From Chamaecyparis obtusa (Eukaryota > Streptophyta > Pinopsida > Cupressales > Cupressaceae): 64,000 bases of DNA. Under the pieces are notes generated by a model, which saw only the letters and a list, made by a program, of their open reading frames with translations, was not told where the DNA came from and searched no databases. The stretch spans positions 558,001 through 622,000 of the forward strand of contig BSBK01003560.1 in the NCBI GenBank assembly GCA_027943335.1, given 5' to 3'. Both the position numbers and the translations under genes were made by a program. Of this stretch, positions 48,653 to 60,099 are shown piece by piece (the first letter of the stretch is position 1; every line of letters begins with the position of its first letter).

Positions 48653-50398
48653 TTACAAGTACAACTTCAATATATTATAATAATATAAATTATTCATTAG
48701 TTTTGCTAAGATCAAAAGAGTTAGGTTTAATGTTCAATTAGATTTACATCTATGATTAGATTTCAAAGAGGTTTCCATGTTAGTTTACATTTAGAATTCA
48801 TACAAGTTTAAAAATAATTTAATACAAGGCTGTAGTGCAGCGAAGTTCAAAATACAAATAAGAAATTATTTCAACATTGATTATTAAATATTTTAAATTT
48901 TTAGTCAATTTCTTTAATTAAAAATACTTTAAAAAAATTTCAATTAAGATATAGTAAATATGATTAAATATTTTTAAAAAATTAACTAAAAATTAATTGA
49001 TGGAACAGTGGAAAAACAAATTACGATAATAGTTTTCTTATCAAAAGTTAATTTAAAAAACAATAGAAAAATTTATTATTAAATAAAATAATAAAAATTT
49101 AAAACTATTCTACGTTATCTTAAACTATTTAATATTTGACAAAGATTGGTGAAAAGATAGGCAATGGAATTTAAAAATTGAGTTAGCTCATTCCTAACCA
49201 TAGAATAGAAGATACCTCATATTATTAAAAATCTATTTAGTTTTGTTAAGGTTGTGCCAGTTGTTTTCTTGAAATCCCCATTTCTTTTAACCAATAAAAT
49301 GAAAGATAAGTAATTTTAAAAACTAGAAAACTTAAATATTGTGCATTTTATTTTATCAAATATGAAAATTTGATATGACAAAAAAAAACTATGAAATTGA
49401 TTGGTTGAAGTTAACTAGTTTAATCACTAGTTAATTATAGGTCGATGCCTATAGTTCTACACATGACCTAAAAATGACTCAAACTTTGATTTTAATGCAA
49501 TCTTAGTAATTATTGATTAGGAACAATGACACATTTCTATGTTTTTGTCATTTCATATATGAAACCACATCTTTAAGCATTTTGTTATAATTTTTATATA
49601 ATATATGTAAGCACATTGACATTGAAAATAATTAATTTATATGAATTTATATGTTGCCTCTAATATAAAATTCAATGCAACTCTAATATGCTGTATTAAA
49701 ATTTTATAATATATATGATAAATGTCTTGTCAATTTTATCATATGAATATTTAAAATTTCCTATATTTTTACCATCAACCCTTATCTTCTCCTTAAAACA
49801 TCCCCTATTGTCCCTGTCCCAAAAAATGGGTGCAACACAGCAGTTTACAAATCACGTGTTATAAATTAACAAACAACTGTGCCATAATTAACATATAAAG
49901 CACTATATTGGAAAGCTGTAGTGCCTTCAATAGAAACACTACACATTGTTACAGCTGGAGCAAAATTGAGTATAGATATATCTGAATCATTGGGTTTTCT
50001 TTTATGTCTAGAAATGCATGTTACATTACATCATAACTAAACATAATAGAATAAAATATTACAAATTTAAAATAATAAAAATATTCATGTATAATTTTGA
50101 AATATTAGATTTTTATTAGATTTTAAGAAATATATAAATATTTTAAATAAATTATTAACATTGACAAGAGGAGTGTTAGATAACAGAAGTTTTAGATTTA
50201 TAATATTTTATTAGTATGTTATTAATAAGAAAATCTTTCTGATTGTCTTCTCATAAACTGTTATTAACAAGAATGAACTGCATGCATATTATTGAAGTAT
50301 CTTTAATAAATAAAATAAAACAAAATAATAAGAACACTAATACATATTTTTGAAATATTAATTTTTTAAATTAAAATTTATTTAAAAATAATTAATAA

Positions 50399-50590
50399 AA
50401 TAAAAACTGGTGTTGAAGCATAATATAAATTATTAATTTAAAATATTACAAATTTAAAATAATAAAAATATTCATGCATGCTGTTTTTCACATAATAAAA
50501 TAAAAACTGGTGTTGAAGCATAATATAAATTATTAATTAAAAATATTACAAAATTAAAATAATAAAAATATTCATGCATGCTGTTTTTCA
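50399..50590. repeat. Tandem duplication, unit about 100 bp
   Basis: AAATAAAAACTGGTGTTGAA and ATTCATGCATGCTGTTTTTCAC occur twice, within the flank of paralogue B only. Confidence 0.85.
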
Positions 50591-50709
50591 CTAATATTTT
50601 ATAAAAAATAGTTGATAAGAAGTAAAACTGTGTGTTGAAGCATGCCTGATTTCCAATAAATTGAGGTTTTTGGAAGCATTGTATGAGTTATCCGAAATAA
50701 ATTGAAGGG

Positions 50710-51506
50710 CTTTTGTGAATTGGTGGCAGGCTTGTTGATTTTAGGATTCGGAGCTTGTTGATTTTAAGATTCGGAGCTGCTCTCAAAGTTGGTTTTTTTT
50801 CTTAATCTATTTACATTGTTTTAACATTATAGTCAATATTAACAGTTTTGTTTTAAAATTATTCTCCAGATGGAATTGGTGATCCATGAAATGAGAGAGG
50901 AGGAGAAGGCGGTATCAACGATAAAACCAAAAGTTTCTGTGATTTTACGATTTGAAGCTGCTCGTAAGGTTGGTTTCTTCTTTCTAACTATTTACATTGT
51001 TTAAATTTATTAGATTTCCACAATCTATATGTATGGTATCTTAGTTTCTAGATTTGATTGTGTAGAATTTTTTACATCAACATTTCAGATCATACTACAT
51101 AGTATTTTAATTTCTAGATTTGATTGTGTTAAAATTATAGTAGATATTGACATTTTTGTTCGCATGATTACATACTGTGCAGATAAAATTGGCGATGGAT
51201 GAAATGACGGAGGAGGGGTGGGGCCGTGTGAAGCATGTATGTTATTGCTTGACTCTGATGCTGTCAACATGGATCGCTTTATTCTTTATGCGAAATGTTT
51301 TGGATGACGACGACATGGATAACAAATTTGCTTTACAAGTGTTTCTGTGGGGATATTGTTTCAGTCAATTCACATCCGTATCTGCATTCTTTGCTTTTCT
51401 CAAGCTAGATGATCACCCTTTTTCGTACGGCAAGCTGCTTTTCGGCAGCGCAATCGTATTTACATTTCTGTTTTTACTTGGAGGAATCCTCTGCAGTTCT
51501 GAATAG
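50710..51506 (+). pseudogene. Four-helix membrane protein gene, paralogue B
   Basis: A decayed exon-like block (50710-50786) contains the phrase CTTGTTGATTTTARGATTCG twice. Exon 50870-50968 is 33 codons, MELVIHEMREEEKAVSTIKP to RFEAARK; relative to A one base is lost after GAGAAGGC and a further loss restores the ending. Intron 50969-51182 has GT...AG and is 214 bp against 98 bp in A, because of an insertion. The last exon 51183-51506 keeps three hydrophobic segments but diverges after FLFLLGG, ending ILCSSE at a premature stop, where A has about 30 more residues. Probably a pseudogene or a truncated variant. Confidence 0.55.
51004..51127 (+). mobile_element. Penelope-like element tail fragment in the intron of B
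   Basis: ATTAGATTTCCACAATCTAT, TTAGTTTCTAGATT, GATTGTGTAGAATTTTTT, ATCAACATTTCAGATCATAC correspond in order to 18663-18760, the outer end of the Penelope-like element. It accounts for nearly all of the extra intron length relative to A (98 bp) and C (87 bp). A short internal repeat (TTTCTAGATTTGATTGTGT, twice) follows. Confidence 0.7.
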
Positions 51507-51710
51507 TTAAGCCGAATTTTGGGGGAGACATCCGCCGGATTGTTCATCAGTAAAAGCGCTGGAAGAAGCTCTTTGAGGCCAAGATCGCCTCCAGTAAAGT
51601 AAAACAAACACAATCGCAAAGGCTGTTGACGTAGATAAGACCACCAAGTTTTCTTCCAAATTATTTTCTATGCATCTTGGTGTAGAAGATTTTATTTGTT
51701 CGGAAGACAT
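51507..51710 (-). other. Open frame with one predicted membrane helix, downstream of B
   Basis: 67 codons on the minus strand, MSSEQIKSSTPRCIENN at the start and a hydrophobic segment VVLSTSTAFAIVFVLLYWRRS. A short N-terminus, one helix and a basic stop-transfer WRRS resemble the membrane anchors of ER enzymes such as cytochrome P450 reductase. Without downstream domains this is weak. It may be a stray exon joined to B when its end was lost. Confidence 0.2.
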
Positions 51711-53900
51711 TTTGGTTTTCTTCTAGATCTTGTATTTGTGCTTGTCCCTCAATTTGTATGTCTTATGTGGGTTCTCGTATAATTTTATTTATATTGAAGT
51801 GAAATGCTACTAAAAATATTCTCATAGAAATTCTTGTCAAAAAATACAGCAGGGAAATCCCTGCCCAAAGCTTTGCACCATTGATAATATTTCTTTAAAA
51901 TCTGAAGTTTTCATATTTTAATCTTTGACAGAAAAGTGCACAATTTCAATCTCTATTCAGCAGGCTAACTGAAACTGATATCTTGATTGAGAACGACCGT
52001 AGGAAAAAACAATTTAATTTTTTTCTTTCTAAGATTTGAACTTCTGTGCCATGAGAGGCAATGACAATGCACTGGCAGATTATAATGACTGTTGTTCAGG
52101 ATATCATGACAGTACTTCCCACCTTTGGCAGGAACTTTGCTGTCTGCAAACCTTGTTTAACAATGTCAAAATATTGAAGTATTATTTTAAATAATTTTTA
52201 GAGAGAGGAAAATAGATAAAGAGAGGTAGAGAGATAGGTAAAAATAGAGATACGGAGATCGAAAAGGAGAGATGGGAGGAAGAGATAAAAGAGAGTTAGA
52301 GATAAAGAAAGGTAGAGATATAAATGATGAGATAGAACAAATTTTGAATTATTTATTTCAAAAAGTTAGGTTTTCCATTTCATATAGAAAATAATTGTTA
52401 GAGGGATAGGGAAATATAGGGAGAGATAAGGAAAGAGAGGGGGGAGAGTAAGATAGAATTACTAGTGCCTAATAATCCTAAGGACCAAATTACAAAATAA
52501 CAGGAATAATTTTCAAACACGAAGTTTTAAAAGACTGACAATCTAAAATGATCAAATCCGCAACTCCAAATTAGAAAAAATATTGATTTATATTAATGCT
52601 TCAAAAATTCTTTTGAATAATAAATCATTTCAGTAGAAAATAAAATATTTACATGATTGATTAATATTGATTAATATTGACTAGTTTTCACACCCCTTTA
52701 GTCACAAAATTCTAATTGTTCTTTCGACAAAACTTCTTTCCTTAATCCTTCATGTTTTAATTAAAAATAATATGATGTTGTATCCCATGTCATGTGATCT
52801 ATCATCTTCTCAGTTATTGGACATGGAGTTTAGGAGGCCATTTTTAGATTTTATCATTATATGGAACTCCAGATTTTGATAGAAATTCGTCAAACATAGT
52901 CCACAACTTCTAAGGTGTGATAGCTTAGATATTTCATAACTTTATCCTGAAAAGAAATTCAATCAATCTTTTGATGATTTATAAGGTACTCTATTTTCTA
53001 AGTTTTGGTCATGACTATGTTGTAGTTATCTTGGTCAAATTTCATGCTAGAAAAATTAATGGTTTAAAGGTTATTGATATTATAGTCCTCTGAGCACTAA
53101 GGCTTTGATCGCGAAAGATGAAAATCAAACCAATAATTTTATCAGCATTTTATATTGAATCATGGTTAGGGGAAAGTTTTGCATTAGCAAGGTGTTATGG
53201 TAGTAAGGGGTCATTGATATTGGAGCTTTGAAAAGTATATAAGCACACATGGAAAAATAATTTTTATTGATTGTTTATAAAGTTTTAAAAATACTTTAAA
53301 GAATCAATAAATTAATTGAAATTGTTGATGCATTTTACAGACTTTTTACAAGGTTATTTCTTAATTTCCACAACTTGGTGGACTTGTGAAAATACTTGAA
53401 ACATGATGGACGTAAAAAGTTGATATGGATAAATTGTTCAAGTGCCCAAAGTTATGGACACATCTTTACTACCAAAGATTAATTATTAATGTTTACTTGT
53501 CATAATTTATAGAAGTTAGCAAACTTCATCAAAAAGCCAATGTCAATAAATAAAATCTTAAGTTGGAGGCTTTGCATAAAATAATGAAAAATTAAAAGTA
53601 GATGTAAATCTATATTTTTTTCATGGCTCACAACTCACCAACTCACTGATGTTTGCAAAGTATGCATATGTGATGAAAACCAAAATCAAATAATCTAATG
53701 CAGAGGATTGTAAATAACATACAACATCTAGTTTATTAAACTGCCACATCACATAAAACTAAAATAGAAAGGGATAGCGTGTGCCTACATTAGACTCCCA
53801 AGAAACAAAAAAACTCTTCATGGTCTCTTGAATTAGTTTCTGAATTGTTTTTGTTGATTGTAACTTTCTTAACATTTTCCAATTGCAGTTGCATTTACTC
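51711..53900. other. Intergenic stretch
   Basis: No coding region is supported. 52200-52450 is a purine-rich GAGA-type low-complexity tract with irregular GAGATA/GAGAGG units. Confidence 0.5.
52200..52450. repeat. GA-rich low-complexity tract
   Basis: Irregular AGAGATAGAGA-type sequence in two blocks, 52200-52340 and 52397-52455, separated by ordinary AT-rich DNA. Confidence 0.8.
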
Positions 53901-54148
53901 TAACTTATTTCCCTCTTAGATGTCAAACTTTCTTTTTTCATGGTCCACTTGCTTTACTACCATGAACATGTTCAACAAAATTCATTTTGATGTTGAACTT
54001 TTTCAATAACTTTGTCCTCTTCATCTCTTGTAGCTGTTGATGTCCTACTATTTTCTTCACTCTTCCCAATTTCCATACCTTACTTGCAATTTATTTCTAT
54101 TGCTGACTATCTTCTTTAGTTCAATATACCTCATCTTAAGAAATTTAT

Positions 54149-55120
54149 TCATCCGTATACATAACTTCTCAATCTCATATCCAACATACTCCTTCGTTGA
54201 TCCATGCTTCTAACACTCTTCCATTGTAGCTCTACTTTGGAATTTAAAACTTGTATGGCCTCGACTGCCATTTCACTATTTAGCTTCCACTTTTCATCAC
54301 TAAATTTTTTTCCAAAAATAGTTAGGGCACTTTGTTGCCTCTTCCATAGTTCTTTTATGAAAGGTGGAATTTCATCTTCCAAACTCTCATGTGCACGTAC
54401 ATTGTTATCTATAAATATGTAGTTTTTTTTGTCCTTCTATATGCGTTTTTCCATTGTACATGATCTCTACTTTAAAGGAAATTCTACCTCTCCCTCTTTA
54501 GCAATAGGAATTTGATCTTATTCTATTCTTATGACATCTTTGAGTGATTCTTCATTATCTTCCATACCTACAAAATCTGCATGCATACACAAGTTGTTAG
54601 TTTTAAACAAATAAAGCTCTCTAGCCTCATTTGATATCTCTATTGGTTGATCTTTATAATGATCTAAACTTTCCAAATAATCTGTGAAACTTTCATGAAG
54701 TCCCTCATCTACATTATCATCATCTTCTCCAAGAAATGATCCCTGCTTTGGTTCACAATAGTGAACTTTTTTCTTCCTCAAACTCGGCTACCCTGAGTTC
54801 TTCTTCCTTCAACCAAGCACTCAACATGTGTCTTAGCTTGTTCCTTATATTTAATTCATTATAGGCCATACAACTCGCCTCTTCATTAACCATCTAAATT
54901 TCTGATCTTCCTCATTCTTTTGTAGTAGCATCATCATTATACTGAGTTGTTCCTTCATCTCAGCAAATTCTCTATCAATTTCTTTTTGAGTCATCCTTCT
55001 AATCTCTAGGCCATTTTCCTTGGCATTCTTCTCACTTCTATTGTGATTTACACTTGAACACTTGTCATGACCATCAAAAATTATTTTCACTCTTCTTTTA
55101 TGAACTTTCTTCTCATCCAC
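54149..55120 (-). pseudogene. Decayed ORF of unknown function, partly coiled-coil-like
   Basis: Three minus-strand pieces, 55120-54851, 54781-54518 and 54382-54149, read as one region with stops between them; the text between the last two (IDNNVRAHESLEDE) keeps the frame. The first piece is basic then heptad-like (EIDREFAEMKEQLSIMMMLLQ), the second acidic with YCEPKQGSFLGEDDD, the third charged and helical (ELWKRQQSALTIFGKKF). No known domain. It could be a retroelement gag-like ORF or a transposon-encoded accessory protein; I cannot choose. Confidence 0.35.
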
Positions 55121-56445
55121 TTGTGATCTGTACTAATCCTCTGTAATAGCAAGTCTGTTTCAGCTTGCCATGAGTACCTCACCAAGCCTGTCTCCTATGA
55201 GCTTGGCCTTTTGGTAACACTGGTTCTCTCTTCTCTAGAACCTTATGAGCTTCCTTTCTCTCCTAGCTGCTACACTTACTTAGCTCACCTCTTTAGAACT
55301 TTAGTTGTTTTCTGTTATAGCTTTCCTAATTGTAATGAAAGCCACAATATCTTCAACTACTGTCTCATTTTGACTAAAATTTCTCATTCAATGGAATTAA
55401 TTCTTCAACATTATTTCTGGCTCTAGATGCTCCTCGCTCCTAGCTTTCAGAACATTTTGAATTTCTCGATTTCATTATGAAATGCGAAAGTTATGAAGAT
55501 TTTACTAAGACTGATTTTTTTTTTTAATGATTATACCTTCACAGAAGCCTTCCAAGCCTTCCTTAACAGCTCTTCACACAACAGTCTTCTTCCTACTTTG
55601 TAATATTTTTTATAGCTTAATTCACCTCATAGTTCCCACAATATTTTCATAGAACCCAAACAAGAAGATAAACAAATACATAATCTAATTTCTTTGTTGA
55701 GTGCTATGGCCATGACTTTGGTGATTTGCCACTGGCATAGAAAGCTAATAGGCTGTTATTTATGAGAGACTTTCAAACATAAAAATTTCCTTTAAAACTT
55801 CCTCCATTCTAAGAATGTATGATATCTATGTTGCTCAACTTTCCACAACTTTAAAATTTTCTCCAGATCAGCGACATCAACATCAAGTTCTCTTCATTGA
55901 TGAATTGTAGCGACTATGGTGAGAAATTCCTGCTCAAAACTATTCGGGTATTTGTTGTAGCACTCCTGCAGTTTCAAAGGAGATTGAGATTTTGCAAGAA
56001 CATATAGACATCTATTCGTTGGTAGGTGATGCTTAGTCTCACCACCGTTAAACTACCAGTGTTACCATTACCATCATGCGCACCCTACTTCAGTCCAGTC
56101 AGATTTCTTTTCCTAACAGCAGTTTAATCAACATTTCATTAATTTGATTTATTTTATGCACCGAATAAAGCATGAATTCCATGCTTAGTTTTTTCATTGT
56201 TAAACTCTATGATCGACCAGTTTACTAGTTGGTTGAATTTTGCATATAGAATGCATGAAGGAGAATGCCTCCATTTACTGGCAATTTTTAGAGAAGAAAT
56301 TATTTATAAAGAATTGTATTCATTGTATTTGAGTAGAGTGTGCATGAGAACTGCATTATGTAATTGGAGTTGGAAGATCAATAAAGATTCTATTGTGTGT
56401 TCTTAGTATTAGCCCTGTTTTGTCCTGCTTTTTCATCTTTAACAA
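55121..56445 (+). repeat. Probable LTR debris ending in a primer site
   Basis: No coding region. The right end reads ATCTTTAACA, AT, then TGGTACCAGAACG (56446-56458), the arrangement LTR end, 2-base gap, primer site with changes from TGGTATCAGAGC. An LTR of unknown start (perhaps around 55900) is therefore likely. Nothing of the element interior is recognisable after about 56520. Confidence 0.4.
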
Positions 56446-56458
56446 TTGGTACCAGAAC
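56446..56458 (+). other. Variant primer-binding site
   Basis: TGGTACCAGAACG, two or three changes from the common initiator-Met site, just after TTTAACA. Confidence 0.4.
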
Positions 56459-56891
56459 GTTAGAGAAGATTTTAGATTGATCCGTTTAATGGTGTTGGTG
56501 CAATTTTTTTTGAGGAGTATTGGAGGGTAGAAAAGATGCCAAGTCATAATTTCAAAGAAATCAGCCACAGTTAACAACAATTCAAATTTTATACTGATTG
56601 TTAATATAAAAATTTAGTAAGAGTAAGTTTTTCTATATAAATTTACATGACAAACATTTTCATTAACAAGGAAACTAAGATAATTTTATTATTCAGAACT
56701 TTAAAAAATATTAAATCAATAAAACTATAATAACGAAAAATAACATTTTAATCAAGATTGAGATGATACACAGAGGTTACAGACAGAACAAACAAGTATT
56801 GAACCTGACGTTCCTCCAATGACTATTTATTTGAAATTATTTAGAATAAAATCCTAGAGCACAGTAAGAAGTTGAGAAACTTTCCAGTGAG

Positions 56892-57622
56892 CTAGGCCTC
56901 TGAAATGATATAATCAAGAAGAGGACACGCGGGAGCCAGGAACATTGCAACCACTATTTTAAATTGGCCGAACGACGACTGCAACTCAATTGCTCCGAGT
57001 AAAGACAGCAATGTAAATACTATTGCGCCCCGGAGAAGCACCTTGCCGTACAAAATAGTGTCATGACAAAAGCTAAGAACGCGACTATGGATGTAACTTG
57101 ACTCAAAAGATATCCACCCCAAAACATGTGAAAGGCTAATTTCGTATCCGTGTCGGGATCCTTCTGAACATTTGGCGTAAAGCATAAAGGGATCAGTGTT
57201 GACACCATCAAAACCATGCAATACAATCCTTGCTTCATACGCCCCTTTTCCTCCTCCGTCATTTCCTCTATCTTCAATTTCATCTGCACAATATGTTATC
57301 ATACAAACAAAACTGTTCATATCCAGTATAATTTTAAAACTATGTATATTCTTAAAAAGAAGAAACCAACCTTGCGAAAAATCGAGGAGCCTGCCACCAA
57401 TTCACAAAAGCTCTTCATTTTATCGTTGATACCGCCCTTCTCCTCCTCTCCCATTTCATGGACCGGCAATTTCATCTGCAGAATAATTTTAAAACAGAGT
57501 TGTTAATATTGACTATAATTTTAAAACAATGTAAATAGCTTATAAAAAGAAGAAACCAACTTTGCGAGCAGCTTCAAATCGTAAAATCAACAAGCCTGCC
57601 ACCAATTCACAAAAAACTCTTC
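56892..57622 (-). pseudogene. Four-helix membrane protein gene, paralogue C
   Basis: Minus strand. An upstream exon-like block at 57622-57550 reads ELVAGLLILRFEAARK with an extra T in its T-run. Exon 57475-57371 (35 codons) reads MKLPVHEMGEEEKGGINDKM to SSIFRK. Intron 57370-57284 is 87 bp, GT...AG. Last exon 57283 on reads MKLKIEEMTEEEKGRMKQGL and PNVQKDPDTDTKLAFHMFWG. At FVM the acidic loop seen in A (PDEDDHPF) is deleted and the frame shifts, ending at 57020; the remaining helices are still readable in the next frame to IISEA at 56892. Same orientation as A. A recent-looking pseudogene. Confidence 0.6.
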
Positions 57623-58282
57623 AATTAAAGAAGTCATATAATACTTCAAAACACTTCAATTTATTGGGAATCACTCATGCTTCAACACACAGTTTTACTT
57701 CTTATCAACTATTTTTTGGATAAATTTTTAGTGAAACAACATCCATGAATATTTTTATTATTTTAAATTTGTAATGCTTTCAATTAAAAAATCATACAAT
57801 GCTTCAACAGACAGTTTTTATATTATAAATTATTTTTCAGTAAAATTTAATAAACAAATGTAATATTTCAAAATTATGTTCAAAAGAAAATCAGAAAGAA
57901 ATTCTTATTAATAATTTTCTAATAAAAAAGTCTTTGTTAATAGAAAAGAACTCTGGTAATAATTTATTTAAAATATTTATATATTTTTGAAAAAAAGGTT
58001 TTGCTAATTTCTAATTTATAATTACACCAAGATGTCTTGGTTGCACTCGAAAACATTTATTAGGCTAATAAGTTAACTTTTCTTTTTAACCTATTCACAT
58101 TAGGTCTAATATTTTTTGATGGGACATTAGGTCTAATATTTTCTTTTAATATTAAATATATTTTATTTTACTATTATATGAATAGAAATTAATTATATAA
58201 AATTATTTTGATTAAGTTTTTATTGTTTGATTTTTTTTATATAATATTTAAAATATGTTATTTTGATTTAAATTAATGATAA

Positions 58283-58289
<7 letters not shown>
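57623..58289. other. AT-rich stretch beside paralogue C
   Basis: 57640-57960 resembles the flank of A (46430-46900) in the same orientation, so C was duplicated together with its upstream DNA. The rest shows nothing. Confidence 0.5.
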
Positions 58290-58345
<56 letters not shown>

Positions 58346-58348
58346 TAG
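58290..58348. repeat. (TA)n microsatellite at the LINE 3' end
   Basis: TA run with one C interruption, directly abutting the sequence after the LINE coding region. No oligo-A tail is visible on the minus strand. Confidence 0.9.
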
Positions 58349-58497
58349 TATTAAAGATCGAGAGTTCACAAAAAATAGCACCAAAAAGAAGGGAGGTTAG
58401 GCCTGAACCCACCAATCGGAGAGTATCAAGTAGAGAACTGCTAAAAGCTTAAGACATAATTACAGAATATAAACAAGTACGGAGGATCAACAGAACT

Positions 58498-59400
58498 CTA
58501 ATGAAGAACATCATCAAAAGCCGTCTGATTGTCAACGATGCTAGCCAACTCGAAACCATCCTTCATCTCATAGATGAACATAGAAACGTGCCCATCGTGA
58601 AGAAATCTCAACAGCTTCCTCCGCTCCAGATTCAACACACAACAAACCTGAGAGGCAATTTTGAAACAGGTGAGTTTTCTATAAAACCCAGTAAGAGTCC
58701 TATCAATGCCTTGAAATTTAGAATCATTTCTTAATTTCCAAATATACCAAAGGATGAAAGATGAGAGAATCTGCCAGAACAAGTTAACATCTTTGCGGAG
58801 CCCATCAATAAATCCAGTAATGATATCAAGAGTATAAACATGTTTAGTAATAGAAACACCAAACATAAGCCAAATCTCTCTAGCAAAGCTACAATCAAAG
58901 AAAATGTGTCTCATAGTCTTAGGCTTTCTTCAAATAGGACAGATATCAAGGTTGGCTTGGTGGTTCCTGATTGGTAATCTATCCAATAGAAGTTACGATT
59001 TGAAGCATTTAACCTTGGGCAGGATAGGGGCCTTCCACAGTTTATCAAAAGTTTTCTGCCAGTCAGTAGAACTGGTGGTACTATACCAAATAGTATTGAT
59101 ATGATCGGTGACAGAGGTGTCATGATTGAGAAACTTATAAATATCTTTAACTTTAATGGTGGTCAGGAGGGAGCCATTTTTCCATCTAAAAGTGAGATAG
59201 CGGTGGGAATCAACATCAGTGTTTCTGGGAAGGTTGAGGGTAGCACATGCCAACTTGATTAGATTGTAAGTACGTTTATGGGAAACAGGGAGATCATAAT
59301 CCTTGGCAAGGCTATCCCAGCTAACAAGATTGTTATGTTCCATAATATCCATGATACATTTGATGCCTTTATTAGCCCAGAGTCTGGCAGAACATCCCTT
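58498..59400 (-). pseudogene. LINE ORF2 C-terminal region with zf-RVT motif
   Basis: Pieces 59352-58993 and 58914-58498 cover the C-terminal domain. The zinc-binding zf-RVT segment reads CPI-stop-RKPKTMRHIFFDCSFAREIWLMFG around 58950-58860: the second Cys of the CxxC pair has become TGA, while the H and C of MRHIFFDC remain. The ORF ends at 58498. Confidence 0.75.
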
Positions 59401-60099
59401 GGTCAGGGCAAGGGGCTTACCCTAGTGGAAGAGATTCCACCAAATAGAACGTTCTCCATGCAAGGTATAATTGTAATCAAAACTGGAATTATCAATGAAG
59501 CCACACACATTCTCCCAAGCCCTCCAAATGGATCTGAAAACCCAAGAGCCCCAAACAGTTACGGGAAACCTACTAGCAATCAGGTCACAAAAAGGAAGGC
59601 CTTTCCAGGACCTGGCATTTTTAGGGGCACCATTCTAAATATTATTTCTTATAAGAACCTTCCAGGGCTCATTACCTTCAAGAGCTTGGAAGATCCATTT
59701 GGAGGCCAGAGACATCCCCTAAAGTCTAAGGTCCTTCAGGCCAAGACCACCAAGACTTTTCTCTAAATGGCACCAAGCCCATTTGACCGCATGGACTTTT
59801 TTATTACCTTTACCATCTGACCACAAGAAACAATGGATGGCCTTTTGAATTTCAAAGATCTGATAGTTACTAAACGTCCAAGAAGAAGAGTAGTAAATAC
59901 TGTAGGAAGAGAGGATTTTTTGGCAAACCTAGACTCTCCCAGCAAGGGAAAGAAATCTATTATTCCATTTGTTAAGTTTTTTTATAATTTTTTCCTTAAC
60001 CCAGATCCACATATCTTTGAGTGAGGGGGTCACAAAGAAGGGGATACCAAGGTATCTAACAATTTTATTAGGTCCTCCCCAGGTGTACCCAAAATGAGT

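Larger units (their letters stand above)
46441..50040. other. Very AT-rich spacer between inverted paralogues A and B
   Basis: 46441 to about 46890 is still part of the inverted duplication (its mate is about 50040-50660). The middle has no coding support; a 61-codon frame at 48043-48228 shows no domain. A direct repeat lies at 47746-47912 and 48487-48652. Confidence 0.5.
50040..51490. repeat. Inverted duplication, arm 2 (paralogue B)
   Basis: Reverse-complement mate of 45608-46890, enlarged by a local tandem duplication (50399-50590) and an insertion in the intron (51004-51127). Confidence 0.7.

Noticed and set aside
59278..59766. 162-codon plus-strand ORF
   Set aside because: Antisense to the LINE ORF2 C-terminal half.
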